Origin: a bacterium Scap17
GTDB lineage: Bacteria > Pseudomonadota > Gammaproteobacteria > Pseudomonadales > Halomonadaceae
NCBI GenBank assembly: GCA_013376735.1
Contig: VINJ01000001.1
Location: 1,798,001-1,862,000 of the forward strand
Direction: 5' to 3'
DNA length: 64,000 nucleotides
The notes below the pieces were generated by a model that saw nothing but the letters and a program-made list of their open reading frames with translations, searched no databases and was not told the DNA's origin. A program made the position numbers and the translations under genes. Within the stretch, counting starts at the first letter, position 1. The number at the start of each line of letters is the position of its first letter. Shown piece after piece: positions 62,149 through 64,000 of this stretch.

Positions 62149-62850
62149 ATGGAAGATATCCTGTTCGCGACACGGGTCGTGCTTGACGGTGATGACCCCT
62201 TGCCGGGCTATCTCGCCTTGCCGCCCCCCGGGGAAAAGCCCCTCGAGCCGGCAGTCATCTGCCTGCTTCGCGTGTTGTACCAGCATGACAGCGATACCTT
62301 GGCACATTCCTGGCGAGTGGCGGGACTTGCGGTCTTTCTCTATTCGAAATTGCTGCCGCCTGCAAAGCGCAATGTGCCATTGTCCGACCTGCACAGTGCC
62401 GCTCTGCTGCACGATATCGGCAAGATCGACATCTCGAACGAGCTCCTGACGGCACCGCGTGCGCTCAGTCAAGAAGAGCGTATCACCATGCGCGGCCATG
62501 CCAGTCATGGCGGGCGCCTGCTGCTTTCATTGCGTGGCCCTCTGCGAGCGCTTGCCTGCCAGGTGGCGATCACCCATCACGAAGCCTGGAATGGCACGGG
62601 CTATCCCACCGGAACAGGCGGCAAATCCCTGCCGCTGTATTGTCAGGTCGTCGCGATGATGGATGTCTTCGATGCGTTGGCTTCGCCGCGTGCCTACAAG
62701 CCGGGCTGGTCATTGGTGCGGTTGGTCAGACTGTTCCGCGAGGAATCCGGCAAGCAGTTCGACCCGCGCCTGGTTGCCCGTATGGCGCCACTGTGGAGGC
62801 CACTGCATGCCGAGCATCGCCGCCTGTTTGCCTTGACCAGTCAAGGATGA
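62149..62850 (+). CDS. HD-GYP domain protein (c-di-GMP phosphodiesterase-like)
   Basis: A 233-aa protein consisting almost only of an HD-GYP domain. The metal and catalytic signatures are H88-D89 in LLHDIGKIDIS, the H117/H120 pair in MRGHASHGGRLL, H143-H144-E145 and G151-Y152-P153 in THHEAWNGTGYPTG, and DVFDALASPRAYK. HD-GYP enzymes degrade cyclic di-GMP, altering motility and biofilm. There is no receiver or sensor domain, so control must be at expression or by a partner. AAGGAG precedes the ATG. Confidence 0.9.
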   Translation: MEDILFATRVVLDGDDPLPGYLALPPPGEKPLEPAVICLLRVLYQHDSDTLAHSWRVAGLAVFLYSKLLPPAKRNVPLSDLHSAALLHDIGKIDISNELLTAPRALSQEERITMRGHASHGGRLLLSLRGPLRALACQVAITHHEAWNGTGYPTGTGGKSLPLYCQVVAMMDVFDALASPRAYKPGWSLVRLVRLFREESGKQFDPRLVARMAPLWRPLHAEHRRLFALTSQG

Positions 62851-62890
62851 GGCGCTGGTGTCAGCTCACGTGGTGCAGTCCTGCAAACAC

Positions 62891-62925
62891 AAGGCCCCCT
62901 GTCGAGAGTCTCGGCAGGGGGCCTT
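62891..62925. terminator. bidirectional terminator
   Basis: AAGGCCCCCTG with its complement, and an inner CGAGA/TCTCG stem, between the convergent HD-GYP and DUF1989 genes. Confidence 0.88.
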
Positions 62926-62970
62926 GCTAATCAGTACCCGCCAAAGGCGATCAGCGAGCCATGAGCCGCC

Positions 62971-63840
62971 TCAGCAGCAGCGCTCACGCTTGATGGCGGC
63001 CCAATCGGTGGTGGGGTGCTGGCGGCCGTGGTTGCCAGCATAAGCCGCGACCTTGGGCGACTCCCAGCCTGCGAGAACATCGCCTTCCAGTCGGTAAATC
63101 TCGACACCCAGCGGGTTGCAGGTCTCGAGCGGGTCACGCGCATCAGGGCCCCACAGGTCGACTGACAGGTCACCGCCCGGGCAACAGGACATCGCGCATA
63201 GCAGGTCCGTCTCGGCAAAGAACTCCAGGTAATCGCCCTTGCGTGCCGGGCAGGCTTTCATGAAGTACTTGTCTTCACTGTTGAGACCGGTGCACTGGAA
63301 GATATTGAGCACATCGTGGATATCGAATTCGGTCAGCCCCCAGGGCGCCACTGCGCGAACCAGATTGGAGTGACAGTGGTGATCGAAGTCCTCGCCGGTC
63401 AACAGGCGATTCACGTAGGGGTCGCAGCGCGTGCCTAGCAGGTCATGCACGCGGCCGCCTTCGGCATCGACGCCATAGTCGGCGAGGGTGTCATCGATGA
63501 TGGTCGCCATCGGGCGCAGGTAGGGCAGTGTCGACCACAGGCGATCATAGGTGCTGACATGCGCGCGCTGCAGCTGGCGGGTGCGAGACGCCCACATGCG
63601 CTCACGCGGGTTGTGCAGATTCCACATGTTGAAATCGCCGACCTGTGAGCCTTCGGTGATCTTGATGCGCAGTACGTGGCCCGCCGGCACTTCCCATGCC
63701 AGGCCATCACGCAGCGGCACGCTATGGGTCGCGATCAGCGTGCGCTCAGCCTTGCCTTCGGTGAGGCTGTCGTAGAAGTCGCGATCGACGTCCAGAATCG
63801 ATCCCTTGCTGGCTTGATAGGCGGCAGGTACATCACTCAT
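62971..63840 (-). CDS. urea carboxylase-associated family protein (DUF1989)
   Basis: A 289-aa cytoplasmic protein of the DUF1989/urea carboxylase-associated group. Segments typical of the family are VPAGHVLRIKITEGSQVGDFNMWNLHNPRERMW, TCR-type GTRCDPYVNRLL, HSNLVRAVAPWGL and FQCTGLNSEDKYFM. In urea carboxylase operons these proteins accompany guanidine/carbamoyl compound breakdown. Unusual end: KRERCC. GAGGAG lies 7 nt before the ATG. The rest of its operon, if any, is outside the window. Confidence 0.85.
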   Translation of the reverse strand: MSDVPAAYQASKGSILDVDRDFYDSLTEGKAERTLIATHSVPLRDGLAWEVPAGHVLRIKITEGSQVGDFNMWNLHNPRERMWASRTRQLQRAHVSTYDRLWSTLPYLRPMATIIDDTLADYGVDAEGGRVHDLLGTRCDPYVNRLLTGEDFDHHCHSNLVRAVAPWGLTEFDIHDVLNIFQCTGLNSEDKYFMKACPARKGDYLEFFAETDLLCAMSCCPGGDLSVDLWGPDARDPLETCNPLGVEIYRLEGDVLAGWESPKVAAYAGNHGRQHPTTDWAAIKRERCC

Positions 63841-63923
63841 GGCAGGACTCCTCGTGAGTCGAAATTGGATCTGATGACCAGGCCGGACTGCCTGGAATTC
63901 GCTGCCCGGCCGGGGCTTGCGAG

Positions 63924-63953
63924 CACTGCCGGCAAGTGTGATGGCCGGCAGTG
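63924..63953 (-). other. inverted repeat upstream of the DUF1989 gene
   Basis: Perfect 10-bp arms CACTGCCGGC / GCCGGCAGTG around 10 nt. A second hairpin, GAGAGAA/TTCTCTC, lies at 63973-63994. They could be leader structures or the end of a gene beyond the window. Confidence 0.45.
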
Positions 63954-64000
63954 GCGGTTTCTGTGGGGGCCAGAGAGAAATTCTTGGTTCTCTCGCGCGG

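Noticed and set aside
61917-62150. A 77-codon minus-strand frame in the AT-rich gap
   Set aside because: Cys/Arg-rich composition, no ribosome site and overlap with the HD-GYP start make it an unlikely gene.

Overview
The window is about 62% GC, densely coded and almost free of mobile DNA. The gene content (three-part TRAP transporters, an NhaC-type Na+/H+ antiporter, marine-type sulfonate genes, TonB, HD-GYP and LysR proteins) and codon use suggest a chromosomal segment of a halophilic or marine gammaproteobacterium of the Halomonadaceae, for example Cobetia or Halomonas. The taxonomic placement is inference. I found no tRNA, rRNA, IS element, prophage or CRISPR array.

Layout. 142-6314: a TRAP transporter (DctPQM) followed by a VanX-type D,D-dipeptidase, a convergent M20 carbamoylase/allantoate amidohydrolase-type enzyme and a GntR/FadR regulator, probably a module for uptake and breakdown of a D-dipeptide or N-carbamoyl compound. 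6542-9384: a type II NADH dehydrogenase-like flavoprotein convergent with an LldD-type 2-hydroxyacid dehydrogenase. 9643-17229: the most unusual locus, seven co-directional genes that match the poorly understood GAK set (grasp, amphi-Trp, kinase). It holds a helical-domain/APH-like kinase, a RimK-like ATP-grasp ligase, an HprK-related kinase, a SixA-Nudix fusion, a second histidine phosphatase, a metallophosphoesterase and a small amphi-Trp protein. A three-repeat Pho-box-like site lies inside it. 17387-25388: class A beta-lactamase, Old Yellow Enzyme, DMT exporter, then a hydroxyacid dehydrogenase / class II aldolase / TetR / aminotransferase cluster.

25497-34455: LysR regulator divergent from a cysteate/D-cysteine lyase, HpsN-like dehydrogenase, DegT-family aminotransferase, second TRAP transporter and Asp/Glu-family racemase. 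This looks like a C3-sulfonate (cysteate, dihydroxypropanesulfonate) catabolic island. 34465-41175: NimR/NimT-like pair, CpdB nucleotidase, small 2OG-Fe(II) oxygenase, alpha/beta hydrolase with an Asp nucleophile, GNAT. 41515-46488: a four-gene peptide/nickel-type ABC importer with ATGA overlaps, preceded by a sigma70 promoter overlapped by a Zur-like 23-bp palindrome.

46695-64000: TspO, RhtA-type exporter, XRE-cupin regulator, NhaC antiporter, a predicted propeller protein, DUF3455 protein, peroxiredoxin, MntP behind a clear yybP-ykoY manganese riboswitch, YghU, TetR-MDR pair, Fur-boxed TonB siderophore receptor, LysR, HD-GYP and a DUF1989 protein. Most convergent gene pairs are separated by strong bidirectional hairpin terminators. 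Several intergenic regions carry short degenerate tandem repeats (8, 11, 13, 14, 15-16 or 19 bp), each with a different unit. All assignments come from reading the sequence; no database search was run.
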